Part shown: positions 39,160-48,424 of the stretch, piece after piece
Layout of the letters: every line of letters begins with the position of its first letter
Numbering within the stretch: position 1 is the stretch's first letter
Source of the DNA: Vreelandella hamiltonii
GTDB lineage: Bacteria; Pseudomonadota; Gammaproteobacteria; Pseudomonadales; Halomonadaceae
Direction: 5' to 3'
Length of the DNA stretch: 56,938 nucleotides
Assembly (NCBI RefSeq): GCF_014651775.1
Contig: NZ_BMXN01000022.1
Coordinates: 1-56,938 of the forward strand
The notes under the pieces: generated by a model
The model's database searches: none
What the model was told of the DNA's origin: nothing
What the model saw: the letters and a program-made list of their open reading frames with translations, nothing else
Position numbers and translations under genes: made by a program

Positions 39160-40875
39160 CTAGCGCAACAGCCAGGAGAGCACCAACAACAGCAGCAAAA
39201 TACCCGCCACCCCCTGCCAGAACCGCCGAGCTTCTGGGCGCGACTCTTCGCGTACCGGCAAACGCCCCAAGGGCACACGCAGTGCGTAGAGAAACTCCGA
39301 CATGCGACGAAAACGCAGCGCTCGCTGGGGGTCCAGGGCTCGACGCAGCGCCTCATCCAGCTCCGGGGTAATCTCAGGATTGGTGGTACGCGCGCTGCGA
39401 TAGGCCAGCTCTTCAAGATCGGTATGGCTGCGCAGGCGGTTAGGCGTCAACAGGTACGGCAGCTCGCCGGTCAGTAACCAGTAAACGGTCGAAGCCAGCG
39501 AATACTGATCGCTGCGGCGGCCAATGGTGTCGCCCAGCGCATACTCAGGCGCCGTATGCTCGCAAAGCCCCACCTGCCGCAGCAGGTCGCCGGATTGGCG
39601 ATGACCATCCACCTCGCGCATGTGGCAGGCGCTGAAGTCGGTCAGCACGACTTTACCGTGCTGGTCGATCAATACGTTATCCGGGTTTATTTGCTGATGA
39701 ATGATATCTCGGTGGTGCAGCGCCTGTACCGCCTTGCCCAGCTGGTTGGCAATGTCCAGACGCTGGTTCAAGCTGGCTTGAGGGTGGCGCTGCGCCCACT
39801 CACGCAGCGTCTCGCCTTCCACGTTCTGCATGAGATAGTACAGATAGCGGCGAGGACGCGACAGCTCCATGACCTTGACCACGAAGGGGGAGTTGACCCG
39901 CTCGACTACCCACTGCTGCAGCAGGAAGTGTTCCAGATAGGCATTGCGCAGCGAAAGCTCCGGGCTTGGCGCCTTCATGACCATGATCCGGTCGCTGTGC
40001 ACATCGCGTACGCGGTAGACCCTGGACTGCGCGTTTCGCGACAGTACCGCCTGTATTTCGAGGCCATCCAGCCGCTCGCCTACCGCCAGTTCCGGGGGGA
40101 TGGGCAAGTCCCCATACAGCATGCTGGGCGTATCACTGGGCTCTTCCGGCAGCTCATCGACACGCAGAATCTGAAAACAGAACTGCTCTCCCCCATAACC
40201 TCGCTCCTGGGCGCGCTGCTTGGCCTCGCTGGCCAGGCGCTCACAGGCTGCATCGAGATCACTGGCATCTTCACGAATCAAGCGCACATAGTCAGACGGC
40301 ATGAGCGTGCCGCGCACGGCTTGGGTGGTAAAGACGAAAAAATCACCCTGTTTGAGCGGCAGGTGGGTGTAATCGATATCCAGGCTGCCATCCATGCCCA
40401 AGGCCCGAGAGGGATAGCGATAGCCTCCCACGTCGGTCACATGGTCACGGGTCAACTGTTCGAACTCGGCCCCTCGCAGGCGAAAAACCAGCGTATCTCC
40501 CATATGAAACAGATGCCCCTCGCGGCCCAGAAACACCAGCGCAGACATCGATGATACAAAACCGCCTTCCTTGACGTGCTGGCTCTGGCTGTAACACCAG
40601 CTGTTGAGCGCTCTCAAGACCCGCGTGGCAGAGGTCTTGGTATCCCAGTGCTCGGGGGTCGAGTAATAATCGGCCAGGAATCCACGAACGCTCAGATCGC
40701 CTGCCTGCTTGGCCATGGTATTGCGCGACAGCGAGTCACTGATGACGGCACAGCCGCCCTTCGCCTTCAATACGGGCTCATCCGGCAGGCGTACCGACAT
40801 GGAGCTGCGATGCTGACGGCGCTGCGGGGCAACGAAAGCCTGACCATAACTGATTAGCAACTGGGCGTGCGCCAA
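39160..40875 (-). CDS. PP2C-like plus Ser/Thr-kinase-like fusion with degenerate catalytic motifs
   Basis: A 571-residue protein with an N-terminal PP2C-type domain (about 5-230), a protein-kinase-fold domain (about 260-530) and a C-terminal TM helix (LLLLLVLSWLLR). In the kinase, HRD-x-K-x-x-N reads HQQINPDN (393-400), losing the catalytic Asp and Lys; the glycine loop is LSRNAQSRVY and DFG is DFS. In the phosphatase, the DG metal motif is DS (47-48) and SDG is TTQ (183-185). Start TTG 40875 is favoured by a perfect AGGAGG 5 bases upstream and by domain position; longer starts exist at 40923, 40974 and 40989. Probably a membrane-tethered pseudoenzyme. Confidence 0.8.
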   Translation of the reverse strand: MAHAQLLISYGQAFVAPQRRQHRSSMSVRLPDEPVLKAKGGCAVISDSLSRNTMAKQAGDLSVRGFLADYYSTPEHWDTKTSATRVLRALNSWCYSQSQHVKEGGFVSSMSALVFLGREGHLFHMGDTLVFRLRGAEFEQLTRDHVTDVGGYRYPSRALGMDGSLDIDYTHLPLKQGDFFVFTTQAVRGTLMPSDYVRLIREDASDLDAACERLASEAKQRAQERGYGGEQFCFQILRVDELPEEPSDTPSMLYGDLPIPPELAVGERLDGLEIQAVLSRNAQSRVYRVRDVHSDRIMVMKAPSPELSLRNAYLEHFLLQQWVVERVNSPFVVKVMELSRPRRYLYYLMQNVEGETLREWAQRHPQASLNQRLDIANQLGKAVQALHHRDIIHQQINPDNVLIDQHGKVVLTDFSACHMREVDGHRQSGDLLRQVGLCEHTAPEYALGDTIGRRSDQYSLASTVYWLLTGELPYLLTPNRLRSHTDLEELAYRSARTTNPEITPELDEALRRALDPQRALRFRRMSEFLYALRVPLGRLPVREESRPEARRFWQGVAGILLLLLVLSWLLR

Positions 40876-41025
40876 CTCATCCTCCTGGACATAAAGGTCC
40901 TTGCCACGATCACTCGGCGACATGATACACGCTGAGACGCCGAAACGATGCCCACCAAACGTCGCGTCGGCCATCAAAGAGCACCCCACCCGCTGCCTTG
41001 GTCAACGTCAAACACCTATGTCGCA

Positions 41026-41055
41026 TTGGTAATCTGGCAGTCATGTTCGTATAAT
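41026..41055 (+). promoter_or_regulatory. Predicted sigma-70 promoter of ppa
   Basis: TTGGTA and a perfect TATAAT (41050-41055) are separated by 18 bases, about 80 bases before the ppa start. Confidence 0.6.
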
Positions 41056-41134
41056 TCTGCCCTATTAATGCAATGCATCAATTGTGTGACATCTGCCTCA
41101 ATCGCAATAGATAAGCCAAGCCAAGGAACTCAAG

Positions 41135-41665
41135 ATGAACTTCGATAACATCCCCGCTGGAAAGGATCTGCCCAACGATATCTATGTGGCGATCGAAATT
41201 CCTGCCAACCACGCGCCTATCAAGTATGAAATCGACAAGGACATGGGCGCACTGTTGGTTGACCGTTTCATGGCCACTCCGATGTTTTACCCGGCCAACT
41301 ACGGTTTCATTCCGCACACCTTGGCAGATGATGGCGACCCCCTCGATGCACTCGTGGTGACTCCCTACCCGGTCGCCCCCGGCAGCGTCATCCGCGCCCG
41401 TCCGGTAGGCATCCTGAACATGACCGACGAAGCAGGTGAAGACGCCAAGCTGGTATGTGTTCCTCACGCCAAGCTCTCCTCGCTCTATGACGACGTTCAG
41501 GAAGTCACCGACCTGCCGGAACTGCTGCGCCAACAGATTGCCCACTTCTTCGAGAACTACAAGGACCTGGAGAAAGGCAAGTGGGTCAAGGTAGAGTCGT
41601 GGGAAGGGGTTGAAGCCGCTCGCAAGGCCATCGAAAAATCCGTGGCGGCTTACAAGAAGTCCTGA
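41135..41665 (+). CDS. ppa: Inorganic pyrophosphatase
   Basis: Family I soluble pyrophosphatase. The 176-residue product has [20 protein letters not shown] with the active-site residues D-x-D-P-x-D ([10 protein letters not shown]) and the [15 protein letters not shown] segment. A CAAGGAACTCAAG ribosome site precedes ATG 41135. It sits divergently from the PP2C-kinase gene. Confidence 0.98.
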   Translation: MNFDNIPAGKDLPNDIYVAIEIPANHAPIKYEIDKDMGALLVDRFMATPMFYPANYGFIPHTLADDGDPLDALVVTPYPVAPGSVIRARPVGILNMTDEAGEDAKLVCVPHAKLSSLYDDVQEVTDLPELLRQQIAHFFENYKDLEKGKWVKVESWEGVEAARKAIEKSVAAYKKS

Positions 41666-41705
41666 GTCGACGTTCAAGTGGCAAACGTTCTGCCATGATT
41701 CGTCC

Positions 41706-41729
41706 AAGGCCGCCTTCGGGCGGCCTTTT
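41706..41729 (+). terminator. Intrinsic terminator after ppa
   Basis: AAGGCCGCC-TTCG-GGCGGCCTT followed by TT. The stable UUCG-type loop supports a real terminator. Confidence 0.85.
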
Positions 41730-41851
41730 GCATACTGGGTTAAGCGAACATGAAGTAGCGCGTCATGTCACCGCAGCCGCTACGCCCGGGCGAACGGTTA
41801 CGCTATCCTGCGTGCTATTGTTGGCTAGACACCGCTGCGTAAGGAAACCTC

Positions 41852-43717
41852 GTGTTACTGCTCAAACGCTTCTCTCTTTTTTGCCTGCTTGCCTGCTTGC
41901 CGTTGCTGGCGCAAGGCCAATGGTTTTCGTCCAGTAATCAAAACGATTTTCTGCCTGTCATGGAGGCGTTTCAACCTACCGCCTGGCATGACGAAGAGAT
42001 GCTCTATATCGGCATCGACATTGCCGACGAATATTATCTTTATCGACACCAGCTCGCGGTCACCAGCCTGCAAGAAGATCTCAGCCTGGAAGCCCCCATC
42101 ATCGCCGAAGGAACGTTCACCAACGATGAGTTCATGGGTGACGTGTATATCTTTCGCGACAGCCTGGTGTTCGAAGTACCCTTTTCCGCGCCCCATTCTG
42201 GCCCGGCCCATATCGAGCTGACGTTTCAGGGGTGTGCCGATGCCGGACTTTGTTACCCGCCCGAACGGGTCACTCTGGAGGCTCCGCAAGCGTCGCCACC
42301 TGCCCAGTTCGCACAATGGAGTGAACGCCAAGGGGCGGCTGATCCCGTCAATACCGCGCTTACAGACGATGCTCAATCTTCCATCGCTCAACCCTCCGGC
42401 TTTACTGCTCCGCAAAGCGAGGACAGCCGTTTTCGCAACCTGATGAGTGAGGCCAGCCTGCCCTTGATGCTCGGGCTGTTCTTTGTGGCAGGAATCGGTT
42501 TGACTTTTACGCCCTGCGTCCTGCCCATGATTCCTATTCTTTCCTCCATCGTGGTAGGGCAAAACCCGACCAGACCCCGGGCTTTCGTGCTGTCAGCCAG
42601 CTACGTGCTGGGCATGGCCAGCACCTATGCGTTGGTAGGCGTATTGATGGGCCTGTTCGGCGCAGGCTTGAACCTGCAGGCACACCTTCAGTCGGCGCCG
42701 GTGCTCATCACGTTTGCACTACTGTTCACTCTGTTTGCCTTGGCCATGTTCGGCGCTTTCGATCTGCGCGTTTCTCCTCGAGTCGCCAATACCGTCGACA
42801 CTTGGCAGGCGCGTGCCCAACGCAGCGGCCCGGCAGGCCTGGCCCTGGCGGGAGCCCTTTCGGTGCTGGTGGTTTCACCGTGCGTCACCGCGCCATTGGC
42901 GGGCGTCCTGGTGTTCATATCGTCCACCGGTGATGCCATGGTGGGGGGCGCAGCTCTTTTTGCACTAGGCCTGGGCATGGGGGTGCCGCTCCTCCTAGTA
43001 GGCACCTTTGGCACGACACTGCTACCGCGCTCGGGCGCCTGGATGAATGGCGTCAAGGTCGCGTTTGGCCTGCTGATGCTGGGGGTCGCCATCTGGATGA
43101 TCGAACGTCTCGTTGCCCCCTCTCTTGCCCTGCTGCTCTGGGCAGCCCTGGCCATCGGTACCGCCCTGACGCTGGGCGCCTTGACACTCCAGCACACCTC
43201 GGGCTGGGCCAAGGCGCGCCAGACCCTGGGCCTGATGCTGCTGGCCTGGGGGATAGCGCTGGTACTGGGAGCGGCTCAGGGCGGCACCAACCCACTACGC
43301 CCATTGATGCTAGGCAGCAGCTCGACCACGTCAGCCGAAACACCACTGGCCTTTGAAACGGTCAGTACGCTGAGTGAACTGCAATCCCAACTGGAACAAG
43401 CAGCTCAATCCGACCAGCCGGTATTCGTGCACTTCACTGCCGATTGGTGCATATCCTGCAAGCTGATGGAACGAGACGTCTATCCCAACCCGCAGGTGGC
43501 CGCGCAATTGAACGATTTTCAACGCGTCGCGGTCGATGTTACCAACACCAACGCAGACAGCAGGGCGTTACTGAATCACTTCGATCTGTTTGGACCGCCC
43601 AGCCTGCTGTTCTTTCACCAAGGCGAAGAAGTGCGCGACGCACGTATACAAGGCGAAGTCACGGCACAAGCACTGGCGCAGCACCTCGATTCACTCAAGC
43701 GGTGGCAGCAAGGTTAG
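41852..43717 (+). CDS. dsbD: Thiol:disulfide interchange protein DsbD
   Basis: Carries reducing power from cytoplasmic thioredoxin across the inner membrane to periplasmic Dsb partners. The 621-residue product has a signal peptide (cleavage near LAQGQ), the periplasmic alpha domain with CADAGLCYPP, an eight-TM beta domain with paired cysteines (FTPCVLPMIPIL and VVSPCVTAPLAG), and a C-terminal thioredoxin-like gamma domain with WCISCK. All three redox pairs are intact. The start is GTG 41852 with AAGGAAACCTC upstream. Confidence 0.96.
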   Translation: MLLLKRFSLFCLLACLPLLAQGQWFSSSNQNDFLPVMEAFQPTAWHDEEMLYIGIDIADEYYLYRHQLAVTSLQEDLSLEAPIIAEGTFTNDEFMGDVYIFRDSLVFEVPFSAPHSGPAHIELTFQGCADAGLCYPPERVTLEAPQASPPAQFAQWSERQGAADPVNTALTDDAQSSIAQPSGFTAPQSEDSRFRNLMSEASLPLMLGLFFVAGIGLTFTPCVLPMIPILSSIVVGQNPTRPRAFVLSASYVLGMASTYALVGVLMGLFGAGLNLQAHLQSAPVLITFALLFTLFALAMFGAFDLRVSPRVANTVDTWQARAQRSGPAGLALAGALSVLVVSPCVTAPLAGVLVFISSTGDAMVGGAALFALGLGMGVPLLLVGTFGTTLLPRSGAWMNGVKVAFGLLMLGVAIWMIERLVAPSLALLLWAALAIGTALTLGALTLQHTSGWAKARQTLGLMLLAWGIALVLGAAQGGTNPLRPLMLGSSSTTSAETPLAFETVSTLSELQSQLEQAAQSDQPVFVHFTADWCISCKLMERDVYPNPQVAAQLNDFQRVAVDVTNTNADSRALLNHFDLFGPPSLLFFHQGEEVRDARIQGEVTAQALAQHLDSLKRWQQG

Positions 43718-44042
43718 CCTTGCACTAGTCTGAATGACATGGCCAGCGCAGTACGGTGCGCTGGCCATTTTTTTAAGGCTATGTCGCCAACGTCGTCAAA
43801 CGGTCGTTTAAGTCGCAAAATTCGTCACGGCTGAGGTGATCACTGGACAGTGCGCTACTTTTTCGGCAAACTCCGCAGCCATATTTGCTAAAAAGCTCAT
43901 CTTTTAGCGTTTACACAAGGGTAACGTTCGCCATCGTGCAGCGTTCTCCTCGTTTTAAAATCAGGTTTACTGCGCCGCACGCAAGCAGGCAGGTTCGACC
44001 TGCTGCGTTGTGTTTTATTGATTAACGTTTGGGGCTATATAG
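43718..44042. other. dsbD-accB intergenic region
   Basis: 325 bases without a gene. It holds the dsbD terminator, an inverted repeat GCTAAAA-8-TTTTAGC (43887-43908) that could be an operator, and a hairpin GCAGGT-TCG-ACCTGC (43989-44003) followed by a U-rich TTGTGTTTTATT just upstream of accB. aroQ, often found before accB, is not present. Confidence 0.6.
43739..43775 (+). terminator. Intrinsic terminator after dsbD
   Basis: A perfect 12-bp stem ATGGCCAGCGCA / TGCGCTGGCCAT with a 6-base loop is followed by seven T residues. Confidence 0.92.
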
Positions 44043-44504
44043 ATGGATATTCGTAAGGTCAAAAAGCTGATCGAGCTGCTGGAAGAGTCCAACATCAGCG
44101 AAATCGAAATTCAGGAAGGCGAAGAATCGGTTCGTATCAGCCGCCATCCGAATGGAGTCAGCTGGCAGCCACAGCCAATGCCGCAATACGCCCAGCCCGC
44201 ATACGCGCCACAGGCGGCCGCGCCAAGCGCCCCCAGCGCCGAAGCGGAACCCCAAGGTGCCAGCTATCGCGGTGAAGCCGTCAACTCTCCCATGGTCGGC
44301 ACTTTCTACCGCAGTCCGGCCCCAGGCGCCAAGGCCTTCGTTGAAGTTGGCGACACCGTGAAGCAAGGCGACACCGTGTGCATCGTCGAAGCCATGAAAA
44401 TGATGAACCAGATCGAAGCCGACCGTGATGGCGTGGTCGAAGCCATTCTGGTGGAAGATGGCGAGCCGGTGGAATTCGATCAGCCCATGATCGTCCTCGC
44501 TTAA
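44043..44504 (+). CDS. accB: Biotin carboxyl carrier protein of acetyl-CoA carboxylase
   Basis: Carries the biotin that AccC carboxylates and AccAD uses to make malonyl-CoA. The 153-residue product has [20 protein letters not shown], a Pro/Ala-rich linker (about 45-75) and the biotinyl domain with [12 protein letters not shown] (biotinylated Lys) and the thumb-like [17 protein letters not shown]. accC follows 30 bases later. Confidence 0.97.
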   Translation: MDIRKVKKLIELLEESNISEIEIQEGEESVRISRHPNGVSWQPQPMPQYAQPAYAPQAAAPSAPSAEAEPQGASYRGEAVNSPMVGTFYRSPAPGAKAFVEVGDTVKQGDTVCIVEAMKMMNQIEADRDGVVEAILVEDGEPVEFDQPMIVLA

Positions 44505-44534
44505 TCTTTCATTACGATACGGGTGGACTCTCCC

Positions 44535-45875
44535 ATGCTGGACAAGGTACTTATCGCGAACCGCGGCGAGATAGCCCTACGCATCTTGCGAGCGTGTAAA
44601 GAGCTAGGCATCAAGACCGTAGCGGTTCACTCCAAAGCCGACCGCGAGTTGATGCACGTTCGCCTGGCAGACGAAGCCGTCTGCATCGGCCCTGCTGCTT
44701 CCGCGCAATCCTACTTGAACATCCCAGCCTTGATCAGCGCCGCCGAGGTGACGGATTCGAGCGCGATTCACCCGGGCTATGGCTTCCTTTCCGAGAACGC
44801 CAACTTCGCCGAGCAGGTAGAACGCTCAGGCTTCACCTTTATTGGCCCCCGTGCAGAGACCATTCGCCTGATGGGCGACAAGGTCAGCGCCATCGAGGCC
44901 ATGAAGGCAGCAGGCGTCCCGACCGTTCCTGGTTCGGATGGCCCTCTGGGCGATGACGATGCCACCAACATGGCCACTGCGCGCCGCATTGGCTACCCGG
45001 TGATCATCAAGGCCGCAGCGGGCGGCGGCGGGCGTGGCATGCGCGTGGTGCATACCGAAGGGCACCTGCTGTCTGCCATTACCGTGACCCGCACCGAAGC
45101 GCATGCTGCTTTTGGTGACGGCACGGTCTATATGGAGAAGTTTCTCGAGAAGCCTCGCCATGTCGAAGTGCAAGTACTTGCCGATGGCCAAGGTAACGCG
45201 ATTCACCTGTTCGACAGGGACTGCTCCCTGCAGCGCCGCCACCAAAAGGTGCTCGAAGAGGCCCCAGCGCCCGGCCTCGACCCCGAGGCACGCGCCAAGG
45301 TTCTGGAAGCCTGCCGTCAGGCCTGTATCGAGATCAACTATCGTGGCGCCGGCACCTTCGAGTTCCTTTACGAAGAGGGTGAGTTCTTCTTTATCGAGAT
45401 GAACACTCGGGTTCAGGTGGAGCATCCCGTGACCGAGATGGTCACCGGCGTGGATATCGTCAAGGAGCAGCTGCGCATCGCCGCCGGCATGCCCCTGTCG
45501 ATTCGCCAGGAAGACGTTCAGCTCAATGGGCACGCCTTCGAATGCCGTATCAATGCCGAAGACGCACGTACGTTCATGCCGTCTCCCGGCAAAGTGACGC
45601 TGTTCCACGCTCCCGGCGGCCTGGGCGTTCGCATGGACTCGCATCTTTACACGGGCTACACCGTTCCACCGCATTACGATTCGCTGATCGGCAAGCTGAT
45701 TACATGGGGCGCCGATCGCGACATCGCGCTGACCCGCATGCGCAATGCGCTGGACGAACTGCTGGTGGAAGGTATCAAGACCAATATCGACCTGCAGAAA
45801 GACCTGGTTCGAGACAGCTACTTCCGCCAAGGTGGCGTCAACATCCATTACCTGGAAAAGAAGCTGAGCAGCTAG
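44535..45875 (+). CDS. accC: Biotin carboxylase subunit of acetyl-CoA carboxylase
   Basis: ATP-grasp enzyme that carboxylates biotin on AccB. The 446-residue product starts [20 protein letters not shown] at ATG 44535 (an upstream GTG at 44523 is in frame but would add four non-homologous residues). It has the glycine-rich [14 protein letters not shown] loop, [14 protein letters not shown] and [15 protein letters not shown]. Co-transcribed with accB. Confidence 0.97.
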   Translation: MLDKVLIANRGEIALRILRACKELGIKTVAVHSKADRELMHVRLADEAVCIGPAASAQSYLNIPALISAAEVTDSSAIHPGYGFLSENANFAEQVERSGFTFIGPRAETIRLMGDKVSAIEAMKAAGVPTVPGSDGPLGDDDATNMATARRIGYPVIIKAAAGGGGRGMRVVHTEGHLLSAITVTRTEAHAAFGDGTVYMEKFLEKPRHVEVQVLADGQGNAIHLFDRDCSLQRRHQKVLEEAPAPGLDPEARAKVLEACRQACIEINYRGAGTFEFLYEEGEFFFIEMNTRVQVEHPVTEMVTGVDIVKEQLRIAAGMPLSIRQEDVQLNGHAFECRINAEDARTFMPSPGKVTLFHAPGGLGVRMDSHLYTGYTVPPHYDSLIGKLITWGADRDIALTRMRNALDELLVEGIKTNIDLQKDLVRDSYFRQGGVNIHYLEKKLSS

Positions 45876-45937
45876 GTAGTGACCTGATGCTTGCAAACCT
45901 GACGCCTCCTCATCGGAGTAACGCCAGGTTGTCTACG

Positions 45938-45959
45938 CGGGGTGGCGATTGCCACCCCG
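45938..45959 (+). terminator. Terminator-like hairpin after accC
   Basis: CGGGGTGGC-GATT-GCCACCCCG is a perfect 9-bp stem and tetraloop, but only a weak T-rich tail (TGAGCGTTT) follows. It may partly insulate accC from prmA. Confidence 0.5.
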
Positions 45960-46001
45960 TGAGCGTTTCATGACCATTCACTGACCCCGTGGAGACTTCT
46001 C

Positions 46002-46916
46002 ATGCCCTGGCTGCAATTAAAAGCGCACGTTGCTCCTGAGCAGGCCGAGCTTCTTGAAGAGCTGCTGCTGGACGAGGGTGCTACGGCCATCGGCCTCCAG
46101 GATGCCCACGACGACCCCGTCTTCGAACCGGAACGAGGCACCACGCCACTCTGGCAAGATACCGTATTGACGGGACTGTATGATGACCTCGATGGCATCA
46201 GCGAGATGCTGGAGCGTATCGAGGCCGCCTGGGCAGAACACATGCCCGGCGAACCCTGCCCCACCATCGAGTACGAGCTGCTGGCCGACCGGGACTGGGA
46301 GCGGGAATGGATGGATGACTTCACTCCCCTGCGCATGGGCCAGCGGCTGTGGATCGTGCCCAGCTGGCTGGAGCCCCCCGAAGCAGAGGCGGTCAACCTG
46401 ATCCTGGACCCTGGCCTGGCCTTTGGTACCGGCACGCACCCCACCACCGCACTCTGTCTGGAATGGCTCGACCACCTGGCCGTGCAAGGCGTTCTGACCC
46501 ACCAGCGCGTGCTGGACGTGGGCTGCGGCTCGGGCATTCTGGCCATTGCTGCCCTGAAACTGGGGGCGTCCAGCGCCGACGGAACCGACATCGATCCGCA
46601 GGCGCTGCAAGCCAGTCGCGACAATGCGGAGCGCAACGGTATTGCCGAACAGGCCTTGTCACTTTACTACCCCGAGCAACTGGCCGATGACCAGACCTAC
46701 CCTATCGTGACGGCCAACATTCTGGCCGGCCCGCTGGTCGAACTGTCGGGCATGATTGCCAGCCACGTGGCACCCGGAGGCCACATTGCGCTCTCGGGCA
46801 TTCTTGCCAAGCAGGCCAACGATGTGCTGGAAGCATATGAAGCCCAAGGACTTATCATGGAAGAGCCAACCCTGCGTGAAGGCTGGGTACGCTTGACCGG
46901 CTGGAGACCCGCATAA
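46002..46916 (+). CDS. prmA: Ribosomal protein L11 methyltransferase
   Basis: SAM-dependent trimethylation of L11 lysines. The 304-residue product starts MPWLQLKAHVAPEQAELLEE, with the DRDWEREWMDDFTPLRMGQ linker, GLAFGTGTHPTTALCLEWL, the SAM motif VLDVGCGSGILAIAALKLG and the NILAGPLVEL motif of N-methyltransferases. A GTGGAGACTTCTC ribosome site precedes ATG 46002. It follows accBC, a common neighbourhood. Confidence 0.96.
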   Translation: MPWLQLKAHVAPEQAELLEELLLDEGATAIGLQDAHDDPVFEPERGTTPLWQDTVLTGLYDDLDGISEMLERIEAAWAEHMPGEPCPTIEYELLADRDWEREWMDDFTPLRMGQRLWIVPSWLEPPEAEAVNLILDPGLAFGTGTHPTTALCLEWLDHLAVQGVLTHQRVLDVGCGSGILAIAALKLGASSADGTDIDPQALQASRDNAERNGIAEQALSLYYPEQLADDQTYPIVTANILAGPLVELSGMIASHVAPGGHIALSGILAKQANDVLEAYEAQGLIMEEPTLREGWVRLTGWRPA

Positions 46917-47015
46917 TTTGCTGCGCTTTCCTTCATTACTGCGGCGAGTAGGCGTATCATACGCTCCCTTGAAACGCGCTATTCGTCGTTTTCATGCCTA
47001 TCAAAGTGCACCGCC

Positions 47016-48056
47016 ATGACCATGATGACTATCCAGCCCCCTGCGATTGGGCCTTATCAACTGCCCAACCCCGTGATACTTGCGCCCATGGCAGGTGTCA
47101 CCGATCGCCCTTTCCGGCAGCTGTGTCGGCGCCTGGGGGCGGGCTGGGTGGTGGGTGAAATGGTCACGTCCGACCCTTCGCTCTGGCACACGCGCAAATC
47201 GCAGCTGCGTATGGATCATCAAGGCGAACCCGCGCCCCGGGTAGTACAAATTGCGGGTGGCGATGCGCAGATGCTGGCCGAAGCAGCTCGCCTGAATGCC
47301 GAACTGGGCGCGCAGATCATCGACATCAACATGGGCTGCCCCACCAAGAAAGTGTGCAACAAGGCCGCTGGCTCAGCGCTGCTGCGCGATGAAGCCCTGG
47401 TGGCCGAGATTCTCGATGCGGTGGTCAGTGCCGTCGATATTCCCGTGACGCTCAAGATTCGCACGGGCTGGTGCGCCGACTCCAACAATGGCCTGCGGAT
47501 TGCCCAACTGGCCGAGTCGGCAGGCATACAGGCGCTGGCCGTCCATGGACGCCACCGCCAGCAGCGCTACACGGGCGAAGCCGAATACGACACCATCGCC
47601 GAGATCAAGTCACGACTCACCATTCCCGTCATTGCCAATGGCGACATCACTTCGCCAGAGAAGGCGGCCCGCGTGCTGCGCCATACCGGTGCCGATGCGG
47701 TCATGATTGGTCGTGGTGCCCAGGGCAACCCGTGGATCTTCCAGCAGATCACTCACTACCTGACCCATGGCGAGCACTTGCCCGCCCCTGAGCTGGCAGA
47801 GCGCCGCCAAGTGTTGACCGAGCACCTGCACGCCCTGCACGCGTTCTACGGCGACACCATGGGCGTGCGCATTGCACGCAAACATGTGGGCTGGTACCTC
47901 GATGAAGACACACGCTTCACCCATACCGAGCAGCGCCGCTTGAAGCAGCAGTTCAATGCGCTCGCATCACCCGATGCGCAGTTTCAATGGATTGATGACG
48001 CCATGACCCATAGCGCCTCCCAGCATTTGCTAGCCAAAGGAACCCATGCCGCATGA
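47016..48056 (+). CDS. dusB: tRNA-dihydrouridine synthase B
   Basis: FMN enzyme that reduces uridine in the tRNA D-loop. The 346-residue product has VILAPMAGVTDRPFRQLCRR, the catalytic Cys in NMGCPTKKVCNKAAGSALL, and IANGDITSPEKAARVLRHTG with the FMN-phosphate loop GRGAQGNPWIF. Three in-frame ATGs (47016, 47022, 47025) lie close together, so the exact start is uncertain. Its stop overlaps fis (ATGA), the classic dusB-fis operon. Confidence 0.96.
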   Translation: MTMMTIQPPAIGPYQLPNPVILAPMAGVTDRPFRQLCRRLGAGWVVGEMVTSDPSLWHTRKSQLRMDHQGEPAPRVVQIAGGDAQMLAEAARLNAELGAQIIDINMGCPTKKVCNKAAGSALLRDEALVAEILDAVVSAVDIPVTLKIRTGWCADSNNGLRIAQLAESAGIQALAVHGRHRQQRYTGEAEYDTIAEIKSRLTIPVIANGDITSPEKAARVLRHTGADAVMIGRGAQGNPWIFQQITHYLTHGEHLPAPELAERRQVLTEHLHALHAFYGDTMGVRIARKHVGWYLDEDTRFTHTEQRRLKQQFNALASPDAQFQWIDDAMTHSASQHLLAKGTHAA

Positions 48057-48376
48057 CTGAACGCGACCTGTTCTCAAGCGAAAGTTCATCACCACTGGCG
48101 GGCACCCTGGCGGACCCGGCGACCACGGCCCAGCCTCAACCGCTGCGGGAAGCCGTCGAAACGGCCATGCGTCGCTATTTCGAGCACCTTGATGGAGGTC
48201 AGGCATCGGACCTGTATGCCATGGTGATGGCCGAAGTGGAGGCGCCGTTACTGGCCTGCGTGCTGGAGCACACCGACGGCAACCAGACCCGTGCCGCCGA
48301 CGTGCTGGGCCTGAACCGCGGCACGCTGCGCAAAAAGCTCAAGCTGTATGGACTGATCGATCGTGACGCCCCTTAA
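48053..48376 (+). CDS. fis: DNA-binding protein Fis
   Basis: Nucleoid protein and growth-rate regulator. The 107-residue product ends in the Fis helix-turn-helix GNQTRAADVLGLNRGTLRKK, with the dimer core VEAPLLACVLEHTD. Its N-terminus (about 30 residues, Ser/Thr/Pro-rich) differs from the E. coli protein. Coupled to dusB by a 4-base overlap. Confidence 0.96.
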   Translation: MTERDLFSSESSSPLAGTLADPATTAQPQPLREAVETAMRRYFEHLDGGQASDLYAMVMAEVEAPLLACVLEHTDGNQTRAADVLGLNRGTLRKKLKLYGLIDRDAP

Positions 48377-48383
48377 GGGGCGT
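48366..48383 (+). terminator. Terminator-like hairpin spanning the fis stop codon
   Basis: ACGCCCC-TTAA-GGGGCGT is a 7-bp stem whose loop contains the fis TAA. It is followed by TGCCGTTTT, a weak U-tract. Confidence 0.6.
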
Positions 48384-48424
48384 TGCCGTTTTAAACCTGG
48401 CTGTTCCAACCCTAGACCTGATAC

